From NCBI GenBank assembly GCA_009823505.1, contig VZQC01006250.1, positions 649,974 to 713,973 of the forward strand: a DNA stretch of 64,000 nt, given 5' to 3'. The translations under genes and the position numbers were made by a program. The notes under the pieces were generated by a model, which saw nothing but the letters and a program-made list of their open reading frames with translations, had not been told where the DNA came from and did not search any database. The stretch is from Rhizomys pruinosus (Eukaryota > Chordata > Mammalia > Rodentia > Spalacidae). This document shows, in pieces, positions 44,190 through 54,377 of this stretch; position 1 is the stretch's first letter, and the number at the start of each line of letters is the position of its first letter.

Positions 44190-44417
44190 GGGCTGGAAAG
44201 ATGGCTTGGTGGTTAAGAGCACTGACTACTGTTGCAGAGGACCCTGGTTTGATTCCCAGCATCCACATGGCAGCTAACAATCATCTATAGCTCCTATTCC
44301 CCCTGGACGCCCTCTGTGGACATTGCATGACAGGAATGCACTTACACACATGCAGACAATACAGTCATACCCATAAAATAATAAAATATAATAAATAAAT
44401 AAGATTAAATTAAAAAA
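44190..44417 (+). mobile_element. B2 SINE, older type
   Basis: GGGCTGGAAAGATGGCTTGG head, GGTTTGATTCCCAGCATCC B box, no internal duplication (ATCTATAGCTCCTATTCCCC), and a tail of AATAAAATA-type repeats. Confidence 0.9.
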
Positions 44418-44431
44418 GAGTGTTCTTTCCA

Positions 44432-44630
44432 GGCCAGCAAGATGGCTTAGTGGGTGAAAGTTCTTGTCAGGAAAGCCTGGTGACCTGATCTTGTTACCTG
44501 GGGCTTATGGAAGGTGGAAGGAGGGAACCCACCACAGATAGTTCTTGTTCTTGACCTCCATACATGTGCCATGACATCCTTCTCTCCCTGGCCCTCACAT
44601 CATATACACATATAATAATAATAACTAAAA
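44432..44630 (+). mobile_element. B3 SINE
   Basis: AGGCCAGCAAGATGGCTTAG head, AAGCCTGGTGACCTGATCTT, GGGAACCCACCACAGATAG, and a tail with (TAATAA)n. Confidence 0.85.
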
Positions 44631-44937
44631 TGAAATTAATTGATTAAAAAGTATGCGTTTCAGAGAAGAAGTTTTTAATTTTTAATTAAGTCTTGGCTTT
44701 TTCTTCTTTGGTCACATTTTTAGTGCTACATCATCACCCAAATGAAGTCAACCTGGATTTTCTCCTGTTATCTTCTATGAATTTTATAGTTTTGCATTAT
44801 ATATTTAGGACTATGGTTTATTCTGAGTTTGAGATAATTTTTGTTCAAGGCTTAAGATGTCCCCTTCTTTCCTGTGAATCTTCAGGTCTTCCTCTACTTT
44901 TTCTAATAAGAAAGTTACTCCTTTCTGCACTGAATTT

Positions 44938-45045
44938 AAAAAAATTGATTTATTATTTTTATTTTAAGTGTATGGGTATACTGTCTGCATTGTGTGTAAG
45001 TGCACCCTTGTGTGCACTGTCCTCAGAGGTCAGAAGAGGACCAGC
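44938..45045 (-). mobile_element. B2 SINE fragment
   Basis: The tail side and middle only (AAGTGCACCCTTGTGTGCAC, CAGAGGTCAGAAGAGGACC). The head half is absent. Confidence 0.72.
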
Positions 45046-45473
45046 CTCAACACCTGAGCTATATACAACCTCAGCCCCTGGGGTGGCATGCTTTCAGAAC
45101 CAGCGAATGATGAGGATGAAATTACCATTCTTGTTCTATTTTACAGCTTCTCCTTTTTCTTCTCTGACTGTTTTCTGTTATCATTTTTACATTGACAAGA
45201 TTTATAAAGTTTACTGGAATCCAACCAAATGTTTTTTAATGCTAACCATGCTCTTTGAGGGATTGAGTGGTCCCTGGTAATTTTTGCTGGGGTACATTCT
45301 TTAATGATTTGTAGATAAAATTTCATGGGAAGGTTGTTTTTGGCATTCTATGTAAATGAGAATTCTTTATTGTTCTGTAGTAATTTCCTGTTAATTGATA
45401 GTCTCTTCTGGAGGGGAACTGAGGACTCTTAAGTCACAGGAATTACCTCACATGTATAGAAAAGCTGAAACTT

Positions 45474-45682
45474 GGGGCTGGAGAGATGGCTCAGTGGTTA
45501 AGAGCAGTAACTGCTCTCGTAGAGGACCCAGGCTTGATTCTCAGCACCCACAAGGCAGCTAACAACTGTCTGTAGCTGTAGTTCCAGAGGACTGGATGCG
45601 CTCCTCTGACCACAGCAGGCATTGCCCAATAACACATTCATACACATAAAATAAAAATAATAAATACAAAATTTTAAAGAAG
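45474..45682 (+). mobile_element. B2 SINE, older type, in L1-C
   Basis: TGGGGCTGGAGAGATGGCTC head, one copy of the TAGTTCCAGAGG motif, and a short 3' part. AAAAGCTGAAACTT (about 45460-45473) and AAAAGCTAAAGCTT (45683-45696) look like the target-site duplication. Confidence 0.9.
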
Positions 45683-45907
45683 AAAAGCTAAAGCTTAAAA
45701 GGATTTTCAAAGTCTCTCTTCAAGAGTGCAAAAGCAGTTTCTGGGGAGAGCACAGCCTCCAATGACCCCTTTACCGAGTCTGTGTAAGTCATGCGGTGAC
45801 CTCCAGGAATGCAGGTCTCAGGGAAGTCTCCTAATTTTTGCTTGTTAATTTTTATATCCAACCACTTTTCTGAAAGTGCTTATCAGTGTGTTTTCTAATG
45901 GATTATT

Positions 45908-46123
45908 TATTCATTCATTAATTTTTTTATTTATGTCTGTGTCTGTCTTCCTGCCTACGTGTATTTGCTCATGAGTGTAGTTGCCCCTGGAGGCCAGAGG
46001 CATTAGACCTCCCTGGGGCTGAAGTTACAGGTGGTTGTGATCCATCTGATAAGGGTGCTGGGAATCAAACCCAGTTCCTATGTGAAAGCAGTGTTCTTAA
46101 CTTGAAGCCATCTCTCTAGCCCC
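45908..46123 (-). mobile_element. B2 SINE, older type
   Basis: Tail (TTATTCATTCATTAA), CTGGGGCTGAAGTTACAGG, GGTGCTGGGAATCAAACCC, and head AGCCATCTCTCTAGCCCC. Confidence 0.88.
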
Positions 46124-46138
46124 TGTGGTGGAATCTTT

Positions 46139-46290
46139 TTTTTTTTTGTCTTTTTGAGTCAGGGTCTCCCTGTAGCCCCAGCTGTCCTGGAACTCACTCT
46201 GTAGACCAGGCTGGCCTTGAACTCACAAAGATCCACCTGCCTCTGCCTCCTGAGTGCTAGGATTAAAGGCGTGCGCCACCACACCCAGCT
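46139..46290 (-). mobile_element. B1 SINE
   Basis: GTCTTTTTGAGTCAGGGTCT to GCGCCACCACACCCAGCT, immediately beyond the B2 head at 46123. Confidence 0.93.
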
Positions 46291-46612
46291 CATAATGTAG
46301 CTTTTAAAGTTGTGTCCTTGTGATTTTTTTTAATTTCATTACTATTTGTTGTAATATCTCACTTTTTAGTTAGCTTAAAAATCTTCATTTCTAGTCTTAA
46401 TAATTTTGGTCTTCTCATTCTTTTTTTTCTTGGCTAATTTAGCCAAGGATTTGTCATTCTTATTTTTAGTTAATTTTAAAATAAATTTTTTAGTTTCTTT
46501 GTTTCTATTTCTGCCATAATGTTAGTTATGTCTTGCCACTTAAAATTTAAAATTTTTTTTAAATTAAAAAATTTCTATTTTATTTATTTATTTATTATTT
46601 ATGTGTGAGCAT

Positions 46613-46778
46613 ACACACACACACACACACACACACTCATACACAGCAGGGTGTGGAGGTCAGAGGATAAGTTGCTGAAGTCAACTCTGCCCTTCTACTA
46701 TGTGGATCCCAGGAACTGAGCTCAGGTTGTCAAGAAGGGTGGCAAGTGCTTTTGCCCACTGAGCCATCACACCAGGTC
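46613..46778 (-). mobile_element. B3 SINE with (CA)n
   Basis: (CA)n at 46613-46635, GTGTGGAGGTCAGAGGATAA, CTTCTACTATGTGGATCCC, and head CACTGAGCCATCACACC. The CA phase is unusual for an antisense B3 tail (normally GT on this strand), so the tract may be independent. Confidence 0.75.
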
Positions 46779-47260
46779 CATCTGTTGTTTTTATGTTTGG
46801 TTTGTTCTTGCTTTTCTAAACTATATGGTACATCATTAAATTATTTATTCAAGATCTCTCTGATTTTGTAATGAAGAAATGGGATTATTTCAATTTTCTT
46901 ACATATGTTAAGGTTTGCTTTGTGTCCTAATATATGATCTATTTTAAAGAAAGTTCTATGGGATCCTAAGAAGAATGCTTATTCTGTAGTGTTTTGATGG
47001 AATGCTCTGTCTATGTCTGTAACCCAGATGTTTATTTGTTTATTTATTTTTCCAAGATGACCTGTCAGTGAGTGAGTGTGGCCTCTATATGACTTCTATG
47101 AAATGATGACTTCTAGGGAGAAGTCATCTTTTACCATTGTGCTGGGACTTTATGTGTGGTAGTTGTTTTATGAAATTAGATTCATTTGTGTTTGATGTGT
47201 TTATGCTTACAATTGTAATATCCTCTTGATAGATTCTTCTCTTAGTATAAAGTGGCCAAA

Positions 47261-47515
47261 GGGGCTGGAGAGATGGCGTAGCGGTTAAGAGAGCTCTTGC
47301 TGCAAGAGACTGCTCTTGAAGAGGACCCGAGTTGGGTTTGATTCCCAGAACCCACATAGCGGCTGAGAACCATCCTTAACTCCAGTTCCTGGGGAATCCG
47401 ATGCCCTCTTCTGACCTCCGTGGCATTGCACGACACTGGTACACCAACCTACATGTAGACAGTACACTCATACACATAAAAAAAAAATAATAAATAAATT
47501 AAAAAAATAAATATT
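47261..47515 (+). mobile_element. B2 SINE, young-type ends but no 17-bp duplication
   Basis: GGGGCTGGAGAGATGGCGTA head and the young-type 3' part (CTGACCTCCGTGGCATTGCA, CTACATGTAGACAGTACA). The middle reads CTTAACTCCAGTTCCTGGGG with a single copy. The A-to-B box interval has an extra GAGCTCTTGCTGCAAGAGAC segment. Target-site duplication TAAAGTGGCC at about 47248-47257 and 47516-47525. Confidence 0.93.
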
Positions 47516-47526
47516 TAAAGTGGCCT

Positions 47527-47937
47527 TAATTGGTGGAGGGTATGGATGCATATTTTAGAGTAATATAAAATTAAAAGGGAAAAATGTGAATTCTGAAATA
47601 TGATTTTGAAATTATTTTCAGATGACATAATTTTAGTATATGTATGACATATACATAAACATATATTCATATTTTGAAGCAATATAAATTGGAGGGAACC
47701 ACAACAACAAAAGAACTGGAACAAAGAACTGACTGAAACAGTAAAGTTCTCCCCAAAACAATAATCCTCTGCACAGAAAAACTTTAAAAAGACTCAGAAA
47801 AAGATACAAGATATGTATGGCAGAATGCATGAATTCAGGTGGGGTGGGGTGCATGGAAAGGGGAATGAGTTTAAATTGGCCAGAGAAATGAGGTATGAAA
47901 TGCACAAAACTTCAATAAAAAAATTAAAAAATTAAAA
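47527..47937 (+). mobile_element. LINE-1 3' end, sense, inserted in antisense L1-C
   Basis: GGTGGAGGGTATGGATGCAT, GAACTGACTGAAACAGTAAA, GGTGGGGTGGGGTGCATGG, and ATGCACAAAACTTCAATAAA with an AAATT-type tail. L1-C text resumes after the B1 that follows. GCCTTAATT / GCCTTATTT near 47523 and 48134 may be the target-site duplication. Confidence 0.85.
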
Positions 47938-47946
47938 AGACCAAGT

Positions 47947-48116
47947 AGCTGGGCGTGGTGGCACACGCCTTTAATCCTAGCACTTGGGAGGCAGAGGCAG
48001 GAGGATCTTTGTGAGTTCAAGGCCAGCCTGGTCTACAGAGCGAGTTCCAGGACAGCTGGAGCTACAGGAAGACCCTGTCTCAAAAAGACCCCCCCCCCCA
48101 AAAAAAAAAAAAAAAG
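47947..48116 (+). mobile_element. B1 SINE
   Basis: AGCTGGGCGTGGTGGCACAC to CCTGTCTCAAAAAGACC with a C run then an A run. Target-site duplication GACCAAGT at 47939-47946 and 48117-48124. Confidence 0.95.
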
Positions 48117-48377
48117 GACCAAGTGAAAAAAAGCCTTATTTACCTTTTCTAATTCGTTTTGGTTTTATTTGTATTTTATCAGCTATTAGAACAGTGACAC
48201 TTGGTTATTGTTAGGGTTCACTTGCTCAGAGCACTTTTTACCCTTCATACTAGGGCAACATCCTTTTTGATGGTGAGTTGCATTTCTTGGATGAAACACA
48301 CAGAATGATCCTGTCTTTAGACCCATTCTGATACTGTCAGTTCATTAGAAATTGGAGATCATTTATCAATTCTTATC

Positions 48378-48550
48378 TTTGTTTGTTTGTTTGTTTGTTT
48401 GTTTTTTGGTCTTTTTGAGACAGGGTCTCCCAGTAGCTCCGGCTGTCCTGGAACTTGTTCTGTAGACCAGGCTGGCCTTGAACTCACAAAGATCTGCCTG
48501 CCTTTGCCTCCCAAGTGCTAGGATTAAAGGCGTGCTCCACCACACCCGGC
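48378..48550 (-). mobile_element. B1 SINE in L1-C
   Basis: (GTTT)n tail, GAGACAGGGTCTCCCAGTAG, and GTGCTCCACCACACCCGGC. Target-site duplication AATTCTTATC (48368-48377) / AATTCTTGTC (48551-48560). Confidence 0.95.
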
Positions 48551-48889
48551 AATTCTTGTCATTTTTGTTGATTTGGTGGTGTTCGGTGTTTTCCTAGTCC
48601 CCTTTTCCTTCAGTATCTGAGTACAGTTAGTTCTCTCTTTCGGCTTCATGCATGTGTTTGTCATTCTCTTCAATTCCAAGGATTCCTTCAGTAGGGCTGC
48701 CTTAGTGCTTGCTTAGCCTGTTACCATGGATGTTTTTCTTTCTTCCCTTATAACAGATAGCTTTGTTGCCTATACTACTTTGGGTAGGAACTACACCATT
48801 CTAAACTCTGCTGGCTTTTAAAGTTTCTGTTGAAAAAATACATTATTCTGGTGGGCCTGCCTGCATTTAACATGACTTGGTGCTTCTCT

Positions 48890-49135
48890 TAAACTACTTT
48901 TCATGCCCTTTCTTCTGTATATTCAGTGATTTCATTATAATGACAGAGGAGGGTTTTCTGATTCATTTTGGTCTTGTCTGTTTGGTGATCTAATGCTTTT
49001 TGTATCTGGTTTGACGTCTGTTCCCCTAATTTGAGGAAATTTTCTTCTGTGATTTTGTTGAAAATGTTTTCTATGGCTTTAGAATGAATTATTCTCTTAT
49101 TTCTAGGCCCATGATTGTTAGATTTGCTTTTCATA
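48890..49135 (-). pseudogene. L1-C ORF1 remnant
   Basis: Antisense translation of 48901-49134 gives an ORF1p RRM-like piece with NKITEENFLKL and SNQIQKALDHQTDK. These correspond to IIEENFPKL and IQIQEAHRT in L1-B ORF1. It is isolated and has no intact frame beyond this piece. Confidence 0.72.
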
Positions 49136-49366
49136 GTGCACAGGATGGCTTGAAAGTCTTACTCATACCTGCTTATTAATACATCTTTGTTGGAGTGTTC
49201 TAATTCTTCCCTCTTGTCTCCAAGCTAAGGTAGTGTGTCCTGTCTTTGAAGCATTCTATTAGTGAGGATTTATACAGAGTGTTTTCTACTTGGTTATTGT
49301 GTTTTTTCATTTCTAATATTTTAGTTTGTTCTTCAGTATTTCTGACTTCATTTCACTTAGGTTTGT

Positions 49367-49370
<4 letters not shown>

Positions 49371-49412
<42 letters not shown>
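49371..49412. repeat. (GT)n microsatellite
   Basis: About 20 GT units in the L1-C ORF1/5' region. Confidence 0.95.
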
Positions 49413-49415
<3 letters not shown>

Positions 49416-49740
49416 CATGCTCTTCAGATTCATTTAGGAGCTTGCTTCCTTCTTTGATTTCTTCCTTTCTTTGAGCATACTTATAATGATTCCTTTGAGT
49501 TCATTCCTGGGCTTTGTTCTAATTCATGCTTACCAGAGGCTGCTATTGTGAGATTAGTAATTTTGGAGAAGTTATGCTCCCTTGTTTTTTTTTATATTTC
49601 TAATATTACTACACTAGGACCTATGTATCTGGGCTATTTTGCTGTCTAATTTTTTTTTTTCTTTTTAATCTCGGCAAGGCAGACTTTACTTCCGGTCAGA
49701 AGGGTGTGTAGCCACTAAAAGCTGGGGAGCTTTCAGCTTC

Positions 49741-50056
49741 TTTTATTGCATTTTTGTGCATTTCATATAATTCATCTTAATCAAATTTGGACCCCACTCC
49801 ACCCCAGAGCCTTCCAACTAGCTTTCAAGTGTTCTGTCATATATGTTAAATCCTAGCCAAGCATTCGTTCTCAGATGTCCCTCACTTTGAGTATATCTAC
49901 TGGAGTCTAGTCAGCATATCTAGAGTCACTCCCTTAAACAAGATCTACTCTCCTTCACCTCACAGTAATCATTTTCCAGTAGTTCTTTAGCTAGGCTGGG
50001 GACCTATGGCCCATTTCCACCATTCTATTCTGGGTTTTTGTCTGATTGTGTTTTGC
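49741..50056 (-). mobile_element. LINE-1 3' UTR fragment, antisense
   Basis: TTTTGTGCATTTCATATAAT marks the 3' terminus. GGAGTCTAGTCAGCATATCT and the text that follows match L1-A 3' UTR near 23935-24010. Its last 180 bases reappear inverted at 51013-51190. The segment just before it (49665-49738) is unassigned. Confidence 0.75.
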
Positions 50057-51012
50057 ATTGCTGCCTAGATTTTTATAAGATATATTCTGTCAATTAAAGT
50101 ATTCACAGTGTTCCATCAGAACAAGACTGTGGCAGAGGTGAGGGGTGAAGTTCAGAATTTGTAGTTTTAGTCCAGGAACTCATGGTCATTTGTGTGCCCT
50201 CTGTATTCCTCATAGAGTAGAATAACAGGGACAAGAGCAACCACAGCTGTTGGATAAATCCACTATGTACATGCAATAGGAGCCAATTAAAATCAGTGGT
50301 GTCTACTACTTTGATAACTTGGGAAATAAACAGGCATGGAAAACAGTCTATACCGAGGTTTAAATCACTAAGATTAGGAATGGGAGTTTGAGTGAGGATA
50401 GGGACTAGTGTGACATTGTTGTATCAACTTTCAAGACTCTCAAGGTGAGAAAGCAGCTGGAAGGAGACAATTGGGATGCTGTAAGGGTTCAGAGTCATAG
50501 AGACTTACAGTTATGGAAGGTTATAGTTATGAAATATAAAGAAAAAGGGATAAGCAAGAAAGAGGAAAAGAGATAGTGATTAGAGGGAAAGTATGGGAGT
50601 TGTAGGTAGACAAACAGAAAGTGTCCATTCAGGACAACACTAAACTTAATTGAGCAACGTACAAACAAAAGCAAAACCATACTAAGATATATATGCAAGA
50701 GTAAAAATTAAAAATAGGCAATAAAGATAAAAATATTAAACATGACAAAAATGTACCATAACATATAATCATAAAAAGGAAAACATAATAAAAGTACATT
50801 AGATTTAAAAATCACATTGGTCATTATTTCTTTATTGGTGTGATATATTTTTAATTCTTTCCCTCTTTTACTATGCTTCTTGAAGCAAACTGCACTGATG
50901 GGGTCAGTGCAATTCATAATTCCAGTTCAAATCCATGGAATCAGATTTAGGATCTGTATTGTTCTAGTGGCTTTTAGACCATTTACCTTTGGGTAATGGT
51001 CTAAAAAAAAGA
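50057..51012. other. Spacer between inverted LINE-1 3' UTR copies
   Basis: AT-rich, with a purine-rich patch at 50520-50620. No gene is recognised. A hairpin-forming motif, TAGACCATTTACC / GGTAATGGTCTA, lies at about 50976-51003, right beside the inverted copy. Confidence 0.45.
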
Positions 51013-51190
51013 CCAAAACACAATCAGACAAAAACCCAGAATAGAATGGTGGAAATGGGCCATAGGTCCCTAGCCTAGTTAAGGAACTACTGGAAAATGA
51101 TTACTGTGAGGTGAAGGAGAGTAGATCTTCTTTAAGGGAGTGACTCTAGATATGCTGACTAGATTCCAGTAGATAGACTCAAAGCGAGGG
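51013..51190 (+). repeat. Inverted copy of a LINE-1 3' UTR segment
   Basis: Its reverse complement matches 49878-50056 at roughly 95% by eye. The first 54 bases (51013-51066) match without a visible mismatch. Confidence 0.88.
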
Positions 51191-51646
51191 CACACCAAGG
51201 TTGAGTTGATCAGCTGGTTTTCTTCTTGTTATTCTCTTGGGTAACTCAACTTGACACAGCTCATTGTTGTGCGGGGGTGGGGTAACAACAACAAGGCTTT
51301 GAATTTAGAAGTGTTCTGAGGTACCAGCATGTGAGGGAAGTGCAGGTTGTAGTCATGGCCCGTGGTACCCACAGACCTTACCTGTTGAGTCCCGTGTCCT
51401 CCCTCATCACACACTCCACTTTATTTAGCTGCTTTGGTGCCTTCAGAGCCAGTGTGTCTGAGGCGAAGTATCTGCCAGGAGCACTTTCTACTGAGCTAGC
51501 CAGCGCCTCTTGATTTGGGCAATCAAATTGATTCCCACCAATTGTCATCGGGTCCTGCCAGCCAGCCTTCTTTTACAGATCTTATCTCTTGTAGGAATTG
51601 AGATGATTGTATGTTATCTTGCCAGTTTTCTTTCACTTGGTTTTAT
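51191..51646. other. Unrecognised sequence
   Basis: No repeat or coding feature is recognised. Confidence 0.4.
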
Positions 51647-51659
51647 AGGTGAAGCTTTT

Positions 51660-52280
51660 TTTTTTCTTCACTTTTTTTTTATTTTTTTAATTTATTTTTA
51701 TTGATGCTTTGTGTATTTCATACATCATTTTCCAATTCAGTTCAGGCATATATCCCCTTCCCTTCCCCCCCATCCCACCCCTACCCATCGCAGCTCGTGC
51801 ATTATGCCGTAAGTTTTCTGCATCTTTCTCTGCTTTTTTGTTTTGTTTTGTTTTCATTTTTTTTTAACAATAGGTGATAATTTGTGAGTACAAGCATCCT
51901 TCATGTAAAACCAATTTGCAAGCAGTTGTGCCCAAACCCACACAGCTCATGGGTCCCACCATCCTGAAAGGGGGGGCTTGTATGTTCAATCAAGTTGATC
52001 AAATGAGTGTCCAGTCTATATTGTTGTAGTTTCACCATTAACCCCAATCGAAGCCCTTACATTCTACCATGCCCCCTCTTCCGCAGATTGTTCCCTAGGC
52101 TTAGAAAAGGGGCACAGGTGGATGAGAAGCAAAACACTCTTTCTCTGGAGCTGATGTCTTGGTCTCTAGTCAGTTCTGGCTGTTTTCTTTCATGGGCTGC
52201 CAGCTTGTCCAGGCTTAACCTTTCGATCCTACTAATGAAGCACATGCAATTAGATATTTAGGTATTTAAACAGTATAATA
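51660..52280 (-). mobile_element. 5'-truncated LINE-1 3' UTR insertion, 621 bp
   Basis: An exact 13-bp target-site duplication, AGGTGAAGCTTTT, lies at 51647-51659 and 52281-52293. The T-rich end and GATGCTTTGTGTATTTCATA match the L1-B 3' end. The remainder is best explained as more 3' UTR, but its match to the other copies is weaker. Confidence 0.85.
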
Positions 52281-52342
52281 AGGTGAAGCTTTTAACACAC
52301 CATCTTACCTGGAGGTCTATTTTTATGTGTGTAAGGGAGGTT

Positions 52343-52510
52343 TTTTTTTTTTCCTTTTCCTTTTGTTTTTGTTTTTGTTGAGACAGGATCTCATTCTGCA
52401 GCCTAGGCTGTCCTGTGACTCCCTAGATAGAACAGGCTAGCCTCAAACTTGTGATAATCCTTTCATTTTAGTCTCCCAACTGCTAGGACTATGGGCATGT
52501 GCAGTGTGCC
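52343..52510 (-). mobile_element. Old B1 / proto-B1
   Basis: GAGACAGGATCTCATTCTGC, AGGCTAGCCTCAAACTTG, and ACTGCTAGGACTATGGGC are strongly diverged antisense B1 signatures. Confidence 0.72.
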
Positions 52511-52868
52511 TAATGTTAGAATCCAGCTTAGACTGCTGCTCAGGCCACAATACCTGCAGCAGCCTCTCCGCTCTTCCAGCATCACAAATAAATGATAAAG
52601 ATATGATAAGGGGAAGATGGCAGATAAATTATGCTAGTTAGCTAGCTAATGATGAATACACAAACAATAAATAGATGATAAACAAACAAATGCCAAGTAG
52701 AAGGACAGGGATCAGTAAGTGATAGGAGAGTCTCTGCTGCTGGGCCCAGCCATACTGTTATCTATCTCTCCATCCATGGCCTTAATAACTTTATTAATAA
52801 CCATTTTTTACCCACAACAATCTATCTCAGTGTCTCCTTGAACTCCATATCTGATACTTTTCACCTGG
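52511..52868. other. Unclassified, possibly an LTR in antisense
   Basis: CAGCTTAGACTGCTGCTCAG to TTTTTTACCCACAACAATC. In reverse complement it starts near TGTTGTGGGTAAAAAATGG and has AATAAAGTTATTAAGGCC. No partner copy is seen in the window. Family unknown. Confidence 0.3.
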
Positions 52869-52882
52869 TAAGAGTCATTCTT

Positions 52883-53143
52883 TTTTTCTTTTTTAATATT
52901 TAGGTAGTTTAATTTATTTTTGTATGTGTACGAATGTACTGTCTGCATGTAGGTCTGTGCACCCGTGTCATGCAATGCCGCAGAGGTCAGAAGAGGGTGT
53001 CAGATTCCCCTGGAACTGGAGTTCTCCTGGAATTGGAGTTACAGACTGTTCTTAGCTGCCATATGGGTGCTGGGGATCGAACCCGGGTCCTCTGCAAGAG
53101 CAGTCAGCGCTCTTAACCGCTAAGTCATCTCTCCAGCCCCCAC
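52883..53143 (-). mobile_element. Young-type B2 SINE
   Basis: GGAGTTCTCCTGGAATTGGA shows the 17-bp duplication in antisense. Target-site duplication GAGTCATTCTT at 52872-52882 and 53144-53154. Confidence 0.95.
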
Positions 53144-53189
53144 GAGTCATTCTTATATATTGAAATCCAATGACCTTAGGAGAGTATTA

Positions 53190-53313
53190 TTTTTTTTCTT
53201 TTCTTTTCTTTTCTTTTCTTTTCTTTTCTTTTCTTTTCTTTTCTTTTCTTTTCTTTTCTTTTCTTTTCTTTTCTTTTCTTTTCTTTTCTTTTCTTTCCTT
53301 TCCTTCCCCCCTG

Positions 53314-53375
<62 letters not shown>

Positions 53376-53403
53376 TTCCTTCCTTTCTTTCTTTTCTTTC
53401 TTT
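53190..53403. repeat. (TTTTC)n then (TTTC)n microsatellite
   Basis: About 20 pentamer units (to about 53298), a C-rich break, then about 16 tetramer units, then CCTTCCTTCC variants. The whole tract is the T-rich tail side of the antisense B1 that follows. Long open frames over it are artefacts. Confidence 0.97.
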
Positions 53404-53553
53404 TTGTCTTTGGTCTTTTGAGACAGGGTCTCCCTGTAGCCCCAGCTGTCCTAGAACTCACTATGTAGACCAGGCTGGCCTTGAACTCACAGAGATCCAT
53501 CTGCCTCTGGTTTCCAAGTGCTGGGATTAAAGGCATATACCACCACTCCCAGT
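53404..53553 (-). mobile_element. B1 SINE
   Basis: GAGACAGGGTCTCCCTGTAG to ATACCACCACTCCCAG, following the expanded tail. Confidence 0.93.
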
Positions 53554-53563
53554 TTAGTAGACT

Positions 53564-53786
53564 ATATTTTATTTATCATTTATATTTTGTGTGTCTGAGT
53601 GTTTTGCTGCATGTATGTAAGTGCGCCATGCTTTGCAAAGTGTACAGAGGTCAGAAGAGGGCATTGGATCCTCTGGAACTGGAGTTATAGATGGTTGTTA
53701 GCCACCATGTGGGTGCTGGGAATCAAACTCAGGTCCTCTCCAAGAGCAGCCAGTGCTCTTAGCTACTGAGCCATCTCTCCAGCCCC
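53564..53786 (-). mobile_element. B2 SINE, older type
   Basis: Head CTGAGCCATCTCTCCAGCCC, single-copy CTCTGGAACTGGAGTTATAG. Target-site duplication AGTAGACT at 53556-53563 and 53787-53794. Confidence 0.94.
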
Positions 53787-53794
53787 AGTAGACT

Positions 53795-54365
53795 GTTTCT
53801 TAATATTGGTTATTATATGTAAACTTTTTGTGAGCCATTTCAACTTGGAAGACTCAAATATCATTTTATTTCTTAGAAAATTTGAGAATTAACTTTAAAA
53901 CAACCTAAATAAACATAACATAGAGACTCACAGAAAAATATCCCAATATCCACCAACTGAATTTAGCAAATCTTCAGGTTTCACCATAGTTGCTCAAGCT
54001 TTATAAAAGGTCTCTGTGCAAACATGTGAGCTCTTTTCCTGGTGCTAAGTAGACAGGAAGATGTAGAGTTTAGGTTATATACTTCCTTGTTTAACAAATA
54101 CTGCAACACTTCTCCCTGAAGTCATCGTAATGCTCTTCATTTTTACTGGCATTATTTCTGCATTCTAGAATTTCATATCAGGGTCACCACTGCTGTCAAA
54201 TTAAACATTTTGTTCAGCTGATGGGTGTGAAATAACTTATGCTATAACTTGTGCTGTGTAACATTCTAAGAGGGTAAAAATCTTGACATACTACCAATGG
54301 CCATTTGATGCCCAGTTTTATTTTGGATTTGGTATTTTTTAAATGATTCATGGGAATTCTTTTTA
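53795..54365. other. Unrecognised sequence
   Basis: No repeat family or gene is recognised. The area around 54280-54360 may be very old LINE-1 text. Confidence 0.35.
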
Positions 54366-54377
54366 TCTTATGATCAT

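Larger units (their letters stand above)
44660..49640 (-). mobile_element. L1-C: strongly decayed LINE-1 broken by many inserts
   Basis: Antisense LINE-1 text in order: ORF2 distal part at 44660-44935, ORF2 middle at 45840-45905, 46300-46560 and 46780-47256, endonuclease part at 47130-47256 and 48130-48370, ORF1 at 48555-49135, and a 5' part to about 49640. At least nine SINE or LINE pieces interrupt it. It aligns with L1-A over the whole length (for example TTGTATTTTATCAGCTATTAG at 48170 against L1-A near 28440). The 195-residue + strand open frame at 44693-45280 is this antisense sequence, not a gene. Confidence 0.8.

Noticed and set aside
44693..45280. 195-residue open frame, the longest on the + strand
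   Set aside because: It is antisense LINE-1 ORF2 sequence running into a B2 fragment. The translation has no protein domain, and the frame is explained by the low stop content of T-rich antisense LINE-1.
47105..47128. Hairpin ATGACTTCT...AGAAGTCAT
   Set aside because: It lies in decayed L1-C ORF2 and is short. No family or function is suggested.
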